DNA of 46,291 nt, from positions 1 through 46,291 of the forward strand of contig NZ_FMCI01000024.1 in NCBI RefSeq assembly GCF_900091845.1, written 5' to 3'. Below the pieces are notes generated by a model. The model was not told the DNA's origin, ran no database searches, and saw only the letters and a program-made list of their open reading frames with translations. Below are positions 1 to 6,960 of the stretch, in pieces. Every line of letters begins with the position of its first letter. Positions within the stretch are counted from its first letter, which is position 1. The position numbers and the translations under genes were made by a program. This DNA comes from Streptomyces sp. SolWspMP-5a-2. Lineage in GTDB: Bacteria > Actinomycetota > Actinomycetes > Streptomycetales > Streptomycetaceae.

Positions 1-984
1 CTGACCGTCGTCCTCGTCGACGCCCGCAACGGCGTCGTCGAGCAGACCCGCAGGCACGCGGCGATCGCCGCCCTGCTGCGGGTGCCGCACGTGGTCCTCG
101 CCGTCAACAAGATGGACCTGGTCGGCTACGCGGAGCCGGTCTTCGCCGCGATCGCCGAGGAGTTCACGGCGTACGCGACCGAGCTGGGGGTGCCCGAGGT
201 CACCGCGATCCCGATCTCCGCGCTCGCGGGCGACAACGTGGTGGACCCGTCCGCGACGATGGACTGGTACGGCGGCCCCACCGTCCTGGAACACCTGGAG
301 ACGGTCCCGGTCGCCCACGACCTGAGCCACTGCCACGCCCGGCTGCCGGTGCAGTACGTGATCCGCCCGCAGACCGCCGAGCACCCCGACTACCGGGGCT
401 ACGCCGGTCAGATCGCCGCGGGCTCGTTCCGGGTCGGCGAGGAGGTCACCGTGCTGCCGTCCGGCCGCACCTCGCGGATCTCCGGCATCGACCTGCTGGG
501 CGAACCGGTCCAGGTGGCGTGGACGACCCAGTCGGTGACGCTCCTGCTGGAGGACGACATCGACATATCGCGCGGCGACCTGATCGTGCCGGGCACGGAC
601 GCGCCCGCGACCACCCAGGACATCGAGGCGACCGTCTGCCATGTCGCCGACGAGGCGCTGGCCGTCGGGCACCGGGTGCTCCTCAAGCACGGCACCCGCA
701 CCGTCAAGGCGATCGTCAAGGACATCCCGTCCCGCCTCACCCTCGACGACCTCTCCCTGCACCCGCACCCGGGGCAGCTCGTCGCCAACGACATCGGCCG
801 GGTGAAGATCCGCACCGCGGAGCCCTTGCCGGTGGACGCGTACGCCGACTCCCGGCGCACCGGCTCGTTCATCCTGATCGACCCCAGCGACGGCACCACG
901 CTCACGGCCGGCATGGTCGGCGAGTCCTTCGCGGCTCCCGAGCCGGTCAAGGACCCCGCGGACGACGACGGTTGGGACTTCTGA
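1..984 (+). CDS. cysN: Sulfate adenylyltransferase subunit 1 (GTPase), 3' part
   Basis: CysN is the GTPase subunit of ATP sulfurylase. With CysD it makes adenosine 5'-phosphosulfate from sulfate and ATP in the cytoplasm, the first step of assimilatory sulfate reduction. The frame is open from base 1, so 327 C-terminal residues are visible and the start is upstream. The GTPase G4 motif NKMD is at visible residues 36-39 and the G5-like SAL at about 73-75; G1-G3 are outside the window. EF-Tu-like barrel domains follow, with the CysN-typical VQYVIRP, DYRGYAG and DDIDISRGD stretches. The downstream sulfonate transporter and CbiX-type genes fit a sulfur operon. The fused CysNC form is excluded because the protein ends without a CysC kinase domain. 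Confidence 0.95.
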   Translation: MTVVLVDARNGVVEQTRRHAAIAALLRVPHVVLAVNKMDLVGYAEPVFAAIAEEFTAYATELGVPEVTAIPISALAGDNVVDPSATMDWYGGPTVLEHLETVPVAHDLSHCHARLPVQYVIRPQTAEHPDYRGYAGQIAAGSFRVGEEVTVLPSGRTSRISGIDLLGEPVQVAWTTQSVTLLLEDDIDISRGDLIVPGTDAPATTQDIEATVCHVADEALAVGHRVLLKHGTRTVKAIVKDIPSRLTLDDLSLHPHPGQLVANDIGRVKIRTAEPLPVDAYADSRRTGSFILIDPSDGTTLTAGMVGESFAAPEPVKDPADDDGWDF

Positions 985-986
985 CC

Positions 987-1091
987 ATGGCCGGGAACGA
1001 CTTCTACTCCACGTTCGCGAAGGAGGGCGGCCGCGTCGGCAGCGGCGCCCTCGGCAGCGGGCAGGGCGGGGTGGCGCGATGTGCGCGATGA
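987..1091 (+). CDS. Small hypothetical ORF (34 aa) after cysN
   Basis: The ATG lies two bases after the cysN stop (TGACCATG), so translation could be coupled to cysN. It encodes 34 residues starting MAGNDFYSTFAKEGG, then a Gly/Ser-rich tail. Third codon positions are almost all G or C, as in real genes here. There is no clear Shine-Dalgarno and I do not recognise a family. It could equally be untranslated leader of the transporter mRNA. Confidence 0.35.
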   Translation: MAGNDFYSTFAKEGGRVGSGALGSGQGGVARCAR

Positions 1092-1180
1092 CGTACGCGC
1101 ACCGCCTGCGCGCCCTGTCCCCCCGCCGGACGTCTCCGAGACGACGAAGACACCCTGCCGACCTCCCGGCCACGACCTGA
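1079..1180 (+). CDS. Possible upstream leader peptide (33 aa) before the sulfonate transporter
   Basis: An ATG-TGC start opens a 33-codon Arg-rich frame (MCAMTYAHRLRAL...) that overlaps the end of the preceding small ORF and stops 39 nt before the transporter lipoprotein start. Short cysteine-containing leader ORFs are known upstream of actinobacterial sulfur genes, which is why it is listed. This one has a single cysteine, at position 2, and no convincing ribosome binding site, so it is a weak candidate. Confidence 0.15.
   Translation: MCAMTYAHRLRALSPRRTSPRRRRHPADLPATT
1131..1143. promoter_or_regulatory. Short palindrome upstream of the transporter operon
   Basis: CGTCTC-C-GAGACG is a perfect 6-bp inverted repeat with a one-base centre. 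It lies 77 nt upstream of the SsuA-like start in the cysN-ssuA gap. It could be an operator half-site pair; nothing else in the sequence confirms that. Confidence 0.25.
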
Positions 1181-1219
1181 GAGACCGTGACCGCCGGGCC
1201 GACGAGAGGAACCCCTCCC

Positions 1220-2341
1220 GTGCCTGCCAACCGCTCAGCCCGTACCGGGTTCGCGCGCCGCGGTGCCGCCGTCCTGGCCGCACTGCCCCTGCTCGCCCTC
1301 GCCGCCTGCGGCTACGGCTCCGAGTCCAAGGACGACGCGTCGAACCAGAAGGTCGCCGCCGGGTCGAAGAAGATCGACGGTCTCGACTCCGTGAAGATCG
1401 GCTACTTCGGCAACCTGACTCACGCGACCGCGCTGGTCGGCCGTGAACAGGGCCTGTTCCAGAAGGAACTGGGCGCCACCAAGGCGCAGTACGCGACCTT
1501 CAACGCCGGGCCCTCCGAGATCGAGGCACTCAACTCCGGTTCCATCGACATCGGTTGGATCGGCCCCTCCCCCGCGATCAACGGGTACACCAAGTCGGCG
1601 GGCAAGAGCCTGAAGATCATCGGCGGTTCGGCGTCCGGCGGGGTCAAGCTGGTCGTCGACCCGAAGAAGATCACCTCGCTCGACGACGTCAAGGGCAAGA
1701 AGATAGCGACGCCCCAGCTCGGCAACACCCAGGACGTGGCGTTCCTCAACTGGGCCGCCGAGAAGGGCTGGAAGGTCGACGCGCAGAGCGGCAAGGGCGA
1801 CGTCACCGTCGTCCGCACCGACAACAAGATCACCCCGGACGCCTTCAAGGCGGGCTCGATCGACGGCGCGTGGGTGCCCGAACCGACCGCGTCGAAGCTG
1901 GTCGCCGAGGGCGGCAAGGTGCTGCTCGACGAGGCGTCGCTGTGGCCGGACAAGAAGTTCGTGATCACCAACATCATCGTGCGGCATAGCTTCCTCAAGG
2001 AGCACCCGAAGGCCGTCGAGGCGGTCCTGAAGGCGGCCGTCGACAGCAACAAGTGGATCAACGCCAACCCCGACGAGGCGAAGGCGTCCGCCAACAAGCA
2101 GCTCGGCGTGGACTCCGGCAAGGAACTGCCCGCCGACGTCCTCGACCCGGCCTGGAAGTCCATCCAGTTCACCGACGACCCGCTGGCCGCCACCCTCGAC
2201 ACCGAGGCGCGGCACGCGGTCAAGGCCGGTCTGCTGGCCAAGCCCGACCTCAAGGGCATCTACGACCTCACGCTCCTGAACAAGGTCCTCAAGGCCCAGG
2301 GCGCGAGCACCGTGGACGCAGCGGGTCTCGGCACCAGCTGA
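1220..2341 (+). CDS. Sulfonate ABC transporter substrate-binding lipoprotein (SsuA-like)
   Basis: This is the predicted extracellular binding protein of an aliphatic sulfonate (SsuA/TauA) importer. I chose GTG 1220 because GAGAGGA (1204-1210) sits nine bases upstream; an in-frame start at 1187 has no such site. From GTG the protein is 373 aa. It has a positively charged n-region, a hydrophobic stretch and a lipobox LAAC with Cys30 as the lipidation site. The mature part begins with a linker and then VKIGYFGNLTHATALVG, the fold-II pattern of the SsuA/NMT1-like family. The ATPase and permease genes follow directly. Sulfonate specificity is inferred from the family and from cysN/cbiX neighbours; taurine or a sulfate ester is also possible. 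Confidence 0.88.
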   Translation: MPANRSARTGFARRGAAVLAALPLLALAACGYGSESKDDASNQKVAAGSKKIDGLDSVKIGYFGNLTHATALVGREQGLFQKELGATKAQYATFNAGPSEIEALNSGSIDIGWIGPSPAINGYTKSAGKSLKIIGGSASGGVKLVVDPKKITSLDDVKGKKIATPQLGNTQDVAFLNWAAEKGWKVDAQSGKGDVTVVRTDNKITPDAFKAGSIDGAWVPEPTASKLVAEGGKVLLDEASLWPDKKFVITNIIVRHSFLKEHPKAVEAVLKAAVDSNKWINANPDEAKASANKQLGVDSGKELPADVLDPAWKSIQFTDDPLAATLDTEARHAVKAGLLAKPDLKGIYDLTLLNKVLKAQGASTVDAAGLGTS

Positions 2342-2375
2342 TCCGGCCCCGACGAGTTCCCAGGAGGTGACGACC

Positions 2376-3155
2376 ATGGCCACGACCCTCGCCAAGGCCG
2401 AAGAGGCGGTCGAGCACGCCGCACGCATCGAGCACGTCTCCAAGTCCTTCACGACCCCGGCCGGGCAGCAGCTCGTCCTGGACGACATCACCGTCGATGT
2501 CGCGCCGGGCGAGTTCGTCACCCTCCTGGGCGCCTCGGGCTGCGGAAAGTCCACGCTGCTGAACCTGGTGGCGGGTCTCGACCGGCCCACCGCGGGCACC
2601 ATCACCACCGACGGGCGCCCGGCCCTGATGTTCCAGGAGCACGCGCTGTTCCCGTGGCTGACCGCGGGCCGCAACATCGAACTCGCCCTGCGGCTGCGGG
2701 GCGTGCCCAAGCCGGAGCGGCGCGGCAGGACCGAGGAACTGCTCGAACTGGTCCGGCTCAAGGGCGCCTACGGCAAGCGGGTGCACGAGCTGTCCGGCGG
2801 TATGCGGCAGCGGGTCGCGCTGGCGCGGGCGCTGGCCCAGGAGAGCAACCTGCTGCTGATGGACGAGCCGTTCGCGGCGCTCGACGCCATCACCCGGGAC
2901 CTGCTGCACGACGAACTGACCAGGATCTGGGCGGAGACGGGAGTCTCCGTGCTGTTCGTGACGCACAACGTGCGCGAGGCGGTACGGCTCGCCCAGCGGG
3001 TGATCCTGCTGTCCTCCCGGCCGGGCAGGATCGCCCGGGAGTGGACGGTGGGCATCCCGCAGCCGCGCCGGATCGAGGACGCGCCGGTGGCCGAACTGTC
3101 CCTGGAGATCACCGATGTACTGCGTGGGGAGATCCGCCGCCATGGCCAGCACTGA
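2376..3155 (+). CDS. Sulfonate ABC transporter ATP-binding protein (SsuB-like)
   Basis: This is the cytoplasmic ATPase that powers the importer. ATG 2376 is preceded by AGGAGG (2362-2367) at eight bases; a GTG at 2367 overlaps that site and is therefore unlikely. The protein is 259 aa. All ABC motifs are intact: Walker A GASGCGKS (52-59), Q-loop Gln87 in MFQEHALFP, signature LSGGM (139-143), Walker B LLLMDEP ending in Glu164, and switch His197 in FVTHN. The MFQEHALFPWLT stretch is typical of the SsuB/TauB/NrtD group. The permease gene overlaps its 3' end by 14 nt, which indicates coupled expression. Confidence 0.92.
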   Translation: MATTLAKAEEAVEHAARIEHVSKSFTTPAGQQLVLDDITVDVAPGEFVTLLGASGCGKSTLLNLVAGLDRPTAGTITTDGRPALMFQEHALFPWLTAGRNIELALRLRGVPKPERRGRTEELLELVRLKGAYGKRVHELSGGMRQRVALARALAQESNLLLMDEPFAALDAITRDLLHDELTRIWAETGVSVLFVTHNVREAVRLAQRVILLSSRPGRIAREWTVGIPQPRRIEDAPVAELSLEITDVLRGEIRRHGQH

Positions 3156-4020
3156 GACGCAACCGGCCCAGGACGCGGGCAGCGTCGAGGCCGGTCTCGA
3201 CGCCCTGGAGACCGCGGCCGCCGGGCGGCCGCCCCTGCGGCACACCCTCGTCAACAAGGTCCTGCCGCCGGTCATCGCGATCGCGGTGGTCCTGGTGGCC
3301 TGGACGCTGCTGTACCCGGTCGTCGACGACCCGTCGAAGCTGCCGTCGCCCGCGGCGGTCGGGGCCGTCTTCAAGGACGCCTGGCTCCGGGGCGATCTGC
3401 TGGGCTACATCTGGACCAGCGTGTCGCGCGGTCTGCTCGGCTTCTTCTTCGCGCTGCTCATCGGCACCCCGCTCGGGCTGCTGGTGGCGCGGGTGAAGTT
3501 CGTGCGGGCGGCGATCGGGCCGATCCTCTCCGGGCTCCAGTCGCTGCCGTCGGTGGCGTGGGTGCCGCCCGCGGTGATCTGGCTCGGCCTGAACAACTCG
3601 ATGATGTACGCGGTGATCCTGCTCGGCGCGGTGCCCTCCATCGCCAACGGGCTGGTCTCCGGCGTCGACCAGGTGCCGCCGCTGTTCCTGCGGGCGGGCC
3701 GCACCATGGGCGCGACCGGGCTGAAGGGCGTCTGGCACGTCACGCTGCCCGCCGCGCTGCCCGGCTACGTGGCGGGGCTCAAGCAGGGCTGGGCGTTCTC
3801 CTGGCGGTCGCTGATGGCCGCGGAGATCATCGCGAACTTCCCCGATCTCGGCGTGGGCCTGGGGCAGTTGCTGGAGAACGGCCGCACGGCGAGCGACATG
3901 GCGATGGTGTTCGAGGCGATCCTGCTGATCCTGTTCGTCGGCATCGCGATCGATCTGCTGATCTTCAGCCCGCTGGAGCGCAGGGTGCTGCGCGGCCGCG
4001 GTCTGCTGGTGAGGAGCTGA
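3142..4020 (+). CDS. Sulfonate ABC transporter permease (SsuC-like)
   Basis: This is the inner-membrane permease of the importer, 292 aa from ATG 3142 with GGGGAG (3126-3131) upstream; the ATG lies inside the ssuB-like gene. An earlier ATG at 3115 has no ribosome site. About six membrane segments are visible, beginning with VLPPVIAIAVVLVAWTLLY. The cytoplasmic EAA loop that docks on the ATPase is present (GRTMGATGLKGVWHVTLP), followed by the BPD_transp_1 pattern. The N-terminal ~45 residues are hydrophilic and likely cytosolic. It forms a cassette with the lipoprotein and ATPase genes and the following CbiX-type gene. Confidence 0.92.
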   Translation: MASTETQPAQDAGSVEAGLDALETAAAGRPPLRHTLVNKVLPPVIAIAVVLVAWTLLYPVVDDPSKLPSPAAVGAVFKDAWLRGDLLGYIWTSVSRGLLGFFFALLIGTPLGLLVARVKFVRAAIGPILSGLQSLPSVAWVPPAVIWLGLNNSMMYAVILLGAVPSIANGLVSGVDQVPPLFLRAGRTMGATGLKGVWHVTLPAALPGYVAGLKQGWAFSWRSLMAAEIIANFPDLGVGLGQLLENGRTASDMAMVFEAILLILFVGIAIDLLIFSPLERRVLRGRGLLVRS

Positions 4021-4029
4021 GGCAGTCCC

Positions 4030-4791
4030 ATGAACGTCCGGCAGGTCTCCCCCGTTCTCGTCGTCATCGCCCACGGCAGTCGCGATCCCCGGCACGCGGC
4101 GACCGTGCACGCCCTGGTGCGGCGGGTACGGTCGCTGCGGCCCGGACTGCGGGTGGAGACCGGCTTCCTGGACTTCAACATCCCTTCTGTTCCGGCGGTG
4201 TTGGAGTCCCTGGCGGCGGAGGGCGTCCGTGACGTGGTGGCGCTGCCGCTGCTGCTGACCCGCGCCTTCCACGCGAAGGCGGACATCCCCGCCGTGCTGC
4301 GGGAGGCGCCCCGGCGGCTGCGCGTGCGCCAGACGGAGGTGCTCGGCCCGTCGCCGCTGCTGCTGTCCGCGCTCGAACGGCGGCTGTACGAGGCGGGGTT
4401 GACGCCCGCGGACAAGGCGTCGACCGGGGTCGTGCTGGCCTCGGCGGGGTCGACGGACCCGGAGGCCATCGCGGTGATCGGGGACGTCGCGCGGCAGTGG
4501 CGGGAGACCGGCTGGCGGGCGGTGCGGCCCGCGTTCGCGTCGGCGGCGCTGCCCCGCACCGAGGACGCGGTGCGGGAGCTGCGCGCGCTCGGCTGCGAGC
4601 GGGTGGCGGTGGCGCCGTACGTGCTGGCGCCGGGCTTCCTGCCCGACCGGATCGCGCGGGGCGCGGCGCAGGCCGATGTGCTGGCCGACGTGCTGGGTGC
4701 CTCGCCCGAGGTGGCGCGGGTGGTGCTGGGCCGGTACGCGGAGGCGGTCGCCGGTGGCCCGGCGGCCCTGCGTCCGGTGCTCAGCGCCTGA
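4030..4791 (+). CDS. CbiX-type sirohydrochlorin chelatase family protein
   Basis: CbiX/SirB-type chelatases insert Fe2+ or Co2+ into sirohydrochlorin. In a sulfur operon the likely product is siroheme for sulfite reductase. The protein is 253 aa, about twice the size of the small CbiX form, in keeping with two tandem chelatase half-domains. The N-terminal half has the catalytic pattern AHGSRDPRH with His15 and a second metal-site His81 in LLLTRAFHAK. The C-terminal half (ASAGSTDPEA, YVLAPGFLPDRIARG) is related but less typical. GAGG at 4019-4022 overlaps the permease stop and lies seven bases from ATG 4030, so it is the last gene of the operon. Confidence 0.87.
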   Translation: MNVRQVSPVLVVIAHGSRDPRHAATVHALVRRVRSLRPGLRVETGFLDFNIPSVPAVLESLAAEGVRDVVALPLLLTRAFHAKADIPAVLREAPRRLRVRQTEVLGPSPLLLSALERRLYEAGLTPADKASTGVVLASAGSTDPEAIAVIGDVARQWRETGWRAVRPAFASAALPRTEDAVRELRALGCERVAVAPYVLAPGFLPDRIARGAAQADVLADVLGASPEVARVVLGRYAEAVAGGPAALRPVLSA

Positions 4792-4794
4792 CCC

Positions 4795-4841
4795 CGGCCG
4801 CGCCGCCCGCCCGTCGCGCGTCCCGCGCCCGGGAGCGGCCG
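4795..4841. terminator. Possible bidirectional terminator hairpin
   Basis: CGGCCGC (4795-4801) pairs with GCGGCCG (4835-4841) between the convergent cbiX-like and panE-like genes, with further GC-rich pairing in the 33-nt interior. No T-run follows; many Streptomyces terminators lack one. Confidence 0.3.
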
Positions 4842-4842
4842 C

Positions 4843-5898
4843 TCAGGACTCCTCGACGGCCGCACCGGACTCGACGGCCGCATCCGACCCGTCGGCCTCA
4901 GCAGCCTCGGCGAGACGCAGGAGATCGGGCAGGGGGAGCGATCCCGGGGCCCGGCGTTCGGCGGCGAACCGGTCGGCGAGGCGTTGCAGCAGCTCGTTCA
5001 GAGGGGTCGGCACACCGTGCAGGCGGCCCAGGAGGGCGATCTCGCCGTTGAGGTAGTCGGTCTCGATGGTGCCGGTGGCCCGGGTGAGGGACTGCCAGGA
5101 CGAGCCGCCGCCGCGCGGGGTGCCCTCCATCGGCACCTGGTCGACCTTGTGGCCGCGCACCGCGCGCTGCTCCTCGGGGCTCGCGTGGCCGATGCCGGCC
5201 GCGTCGAGGACGGCCGCGCCCTCGGCCCGCACCCGGTCGAGGAGGGCCGCGGCGTCGTCGTGCTCCAGGGGCCCGGTGAGCGCTTCGACGGCGTTGCCGA
5301 GGTTGGCGAGGAGTTTGGCGTGGCGCCAGCGCTCGACGTCGGCGGCGACGGGCGCCTCGAAGCGTGCGGTCTCCAGGTCGGCGGCGACCGCGCGGGCGGT
5401 GTCGTCGGTGCCGTGCGGGTAGCGGCCGATGTGCAGGATGCCGGTGAGCGGGGCGCCCGCGGCGGAGACGGCGCCGGGTTCCAGATGGGTGGCGGGCAGC
5501 CAGACGCAGACGCCGTAGACGCGGCGGAAGACGCGCAGTGCGACGCGGGTGCTCTCCACGCCGTTCTGCGCGCACAGCAGCGGCAGCCGTTCGGCCGCGG
5601 TGCCGCCACCGGCCACCGGCGCGGGTCCCCAGGCCCGGAGGGCGTCCTCGGTGTGCTGGGTCTTGACGGCGAGCAGCAGGACGTCGTCGGGCCGCAGCTC
5701 GCCCAGTTCGGCCGGGCCCTCGACGGCGGGCAGGCGGTGGGTGAACTCCCCGTCGGGGACGGTGAGTCGCAGTCCGTCCCGGCGCAGCGCCGCGAGGTGG
5801 GCGCCGCGCGCCACCAGGACCACGTCGTGTCCCGCGCCCGCGAGACGTCCGCCGATGGAACCGCCGACGGCTCCCGCTCCGATGATGATGTAGCGCAT
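4843..5898 (-). CDS. 2-dehydropantoate 2-reductase family protein (PanE/ApbA-like)
   Basis: The family reduces ketopantoate to pantoate with NADPH for pantothenate and CoA synthesis. Start ATG 5898 is preceded by GAGG at eight bases; a GTG at 5916 has none. The protein is 351 aa. The N-terminal Rossmann motif GAGAVG is at residues 7-12, followed by VLLLAVKTQ. The C-terminal catalytic-lysine helix reads KLLANLGNAVEAL, and a later helical domain binds the substrate. Streptomyces carry several paralogues of this family and the neighbours here are not pantothenate genes, so the true substrate may differ. The C-terminus ends in an acidic, Ala-rich tail. Confidence 0.82.
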   Translation of the reverse strand: MRYIIIGAGAVGGSIGGRLAGAGHDVVLVARGAHLAALRRDGLRLTVPDGEFTHRLPAVEGPAELGELRPDDVLLLAVKTQHTEDALRAWGPAPVAGGGTAAERLPLLCAQNGVESTRVALRVFRRVYGVCVWLPATHLEPGAVSAAGAPLTGILHIGRYPHGTDDTARAVAADLETARFEAPVAADVERWRHAKLLANLGNAVEALTGPLEHDDAAALLDRVRAEGAAVLDAAGIGHASPEEQRAVRGHKVDQVPMEGTPRGGGSSWQSLTRATGTIETDYLNGEIALLGRLHGVPTPLNELLQRLADRFAAERRAPGSLPLPDLLRLAEAAEADGSDAAVESGAAVEES

Positions 5899-5941
5899 GG
5901 GGCGAGCCTCGCACACGGTCCGTGGGGGCGGGGGGGCGGTG

Positions 5942-6496
5942 TCAGCCGGTCGGGCGGGTGAGTTCGGCGAGTCTGGCCGCGGTGTTCCAGTTGCGGGTGG
6001 TGGCGATCAGGCCCCTGTTGACGCGGGGGCGGGCGAGCGCCTCGGCGAGCTTGGAGCGGCCGAGGCCGTCGGGGGCGTACAGGTACAGGGCGCGGTCGCC
6101 GAGGCGGAACTCCTCGGGGAGGTGGGTGTCGCGGTCGATGTCGGTGAAGCGGGCCGGGTCGGCGGGGGCGGAGAAGTAGGTGACGTGGAGCTGTCGGGGT
6201 TCCAGTTCCGCTGCCGGGAAGGGGCAGTCGTCGACGACCGCGCGGAGGTAGGCGTGGTCGCGGACGATCACGTCCACCGGGAAGCTGAATCGTTTCTCGA
6301 TGGCTTCGGACAGCTCGGCGGCGAGGCTCTCCTCGTCGCCGCGTGCGGTGGTGAAGACGGCCTGGCCGCTCTGGAGGTGGGTGCGGACGCCGCCGTGCCC
6401 GAGGCCCTCCAGGAGCTGTCGCAGCTCGGCCATCGGGAGTTTCTTCCTGCCGCCCACGTTGATCCCGCGCAGGAGCGCCGCGTACGTCGTCGTCAT
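5942..6496 (-). CDS. DUF1697 family protein
   Basis: This 184-aa protein matches the DUF1697 family, whose members are conserved small proteins of unknown function. The family opening TTYAALLRGINVGGRKKLPMAELR is clear, followed by the LQSGQAVF and FPVDVIVRD stretches and a C-terminal RNWNTAARLAEL helix. I place the start at ATG 6496 because homologous sequence begins there and a -10-like TATGGT lies six bases upstream, with no ribosome binding site. An upstream in-frame extension to 6565 is Arg-rich and lacks family similarity. It is the downstream neighbour of the PanE-like gene but separately promoted. Confidence 0.85.
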   Translation of the reverse strand: MTTTYAALLRGINVGGRKKLPMAELRQLLEGLGHGGVRTHLQSGQAVFTTARGDEESLAAELSEAIEKRFSFPVDVIVRDHAYLRAVVDDCPFPAAELEPRQLHVTYFSAPADPARFTDIDRDTHLPEEFRLGDRALYLYAPDGLGRSKLAEALARPRVNRGLIATTRNWNTAARLAELTRPTG

Positions 6497-6502
6497 GCGC
6501 AC

Positions 6503-6508
6503 ACCATA
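6503..6508 (-). promoter_or_regulatory. -10-like element suggesting a leaderless DUF1697 mRNA
   Basis: TATGGT on the minus strand fits TANNNT and ends six bases before ATG 6496, so transcription would start at or next to the start codon. No Shine-Dalgarno is present. No good -35 is visible at 17-18 bases. Confidence 0.4.
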
Positions 6509-6802
6509 AGTCGCCGGTGGGGCCGCGCGGGGGTGGGCGCGGCGGCCGGTCCACGGGTGGCGCACGCGCCGGTGTGCGCGCCTGGCCGGTGCGCCCGGCG
6601 GGCGGCGGCTCCCGCGCCCGCGTCACCGGCGTCCGGCCCCCGGCCGCGGACCCGGCACCCCGAGACCGCGCGGCCCGGCCCCCGGGGCGCGCTCCCGTCC
6701 CGGACCCGACGGGTGGGGCGCGTCCCCGTCCCCGACCCTGACGGGCGGGGTCCCGCGACCCGGAGACGGGGCCCTGCCGACCCCGATAGATGTAAGGGAC
6801 CC

Positions 6803-6847
6803 GGCTCCTCCGCGGCGGTGAGCCGGCGCCGTCCGCACGGAGGAGCC
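6803..6847. repeat. Perfect 10-bp inverted repeat in MMPL upstream region
   Basis: GGCTCCTCCG and CGGAGGAGCC flank a 25-nt GC-rich interior. It may be a transcript hairpin or a terminator of upstream readthrough; there is no T-run. Confidence 0.45.
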
Positions 6848-6914
6848 CGCGGCCCTCCGGGTCACCGGGGAGCAGGACGAGGGACGCTTATCCCGCACAT
6901 ACCTTCGAAGCGGA

Positions 6915-6937
6915 GGTGACGGCAGGGGGCTGTCACC
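6915..6937 (+). promoter_or_regulatory. Stem-loop or operator just before the MMPL start
   Basis: GGTGACGGC-AGGGG-GCTGTCACC forms nine pairs (one G-U) around a five-base loop and ends 23 nt before ATG 6961. It is compatible with a repressor operator, since MMPL exporters are often under TetR control, or with an mRNA hairpin near the ribosome site GAGGG (6946-6950). Confidence 0.35.
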
Positions 6938-6960
6938 GCGCACACGAGGGCAGGCCCGTC

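Larger units (their letters stand above)
6497..6960. other. 464-bp intergenic region, DUF1697 / MMPL divergent
   Basis: This gap holds both divergent promoters. No supported gene is seen. Bases 6600-6780 are extremely GC-rich, with repeated CGGACCC/CCCCGACC-type strings. A 10-bp perfect inverted repeat GGCTCCTCCG / CGGAGGAGCC lies at 6803-6812 and 6838-6847. A more AT-rich patch (GCTTATCCCGCACATACC, about 6887-6903) lies before the MMPL gene and is the best place for its promoter. Confidence 0.5.
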
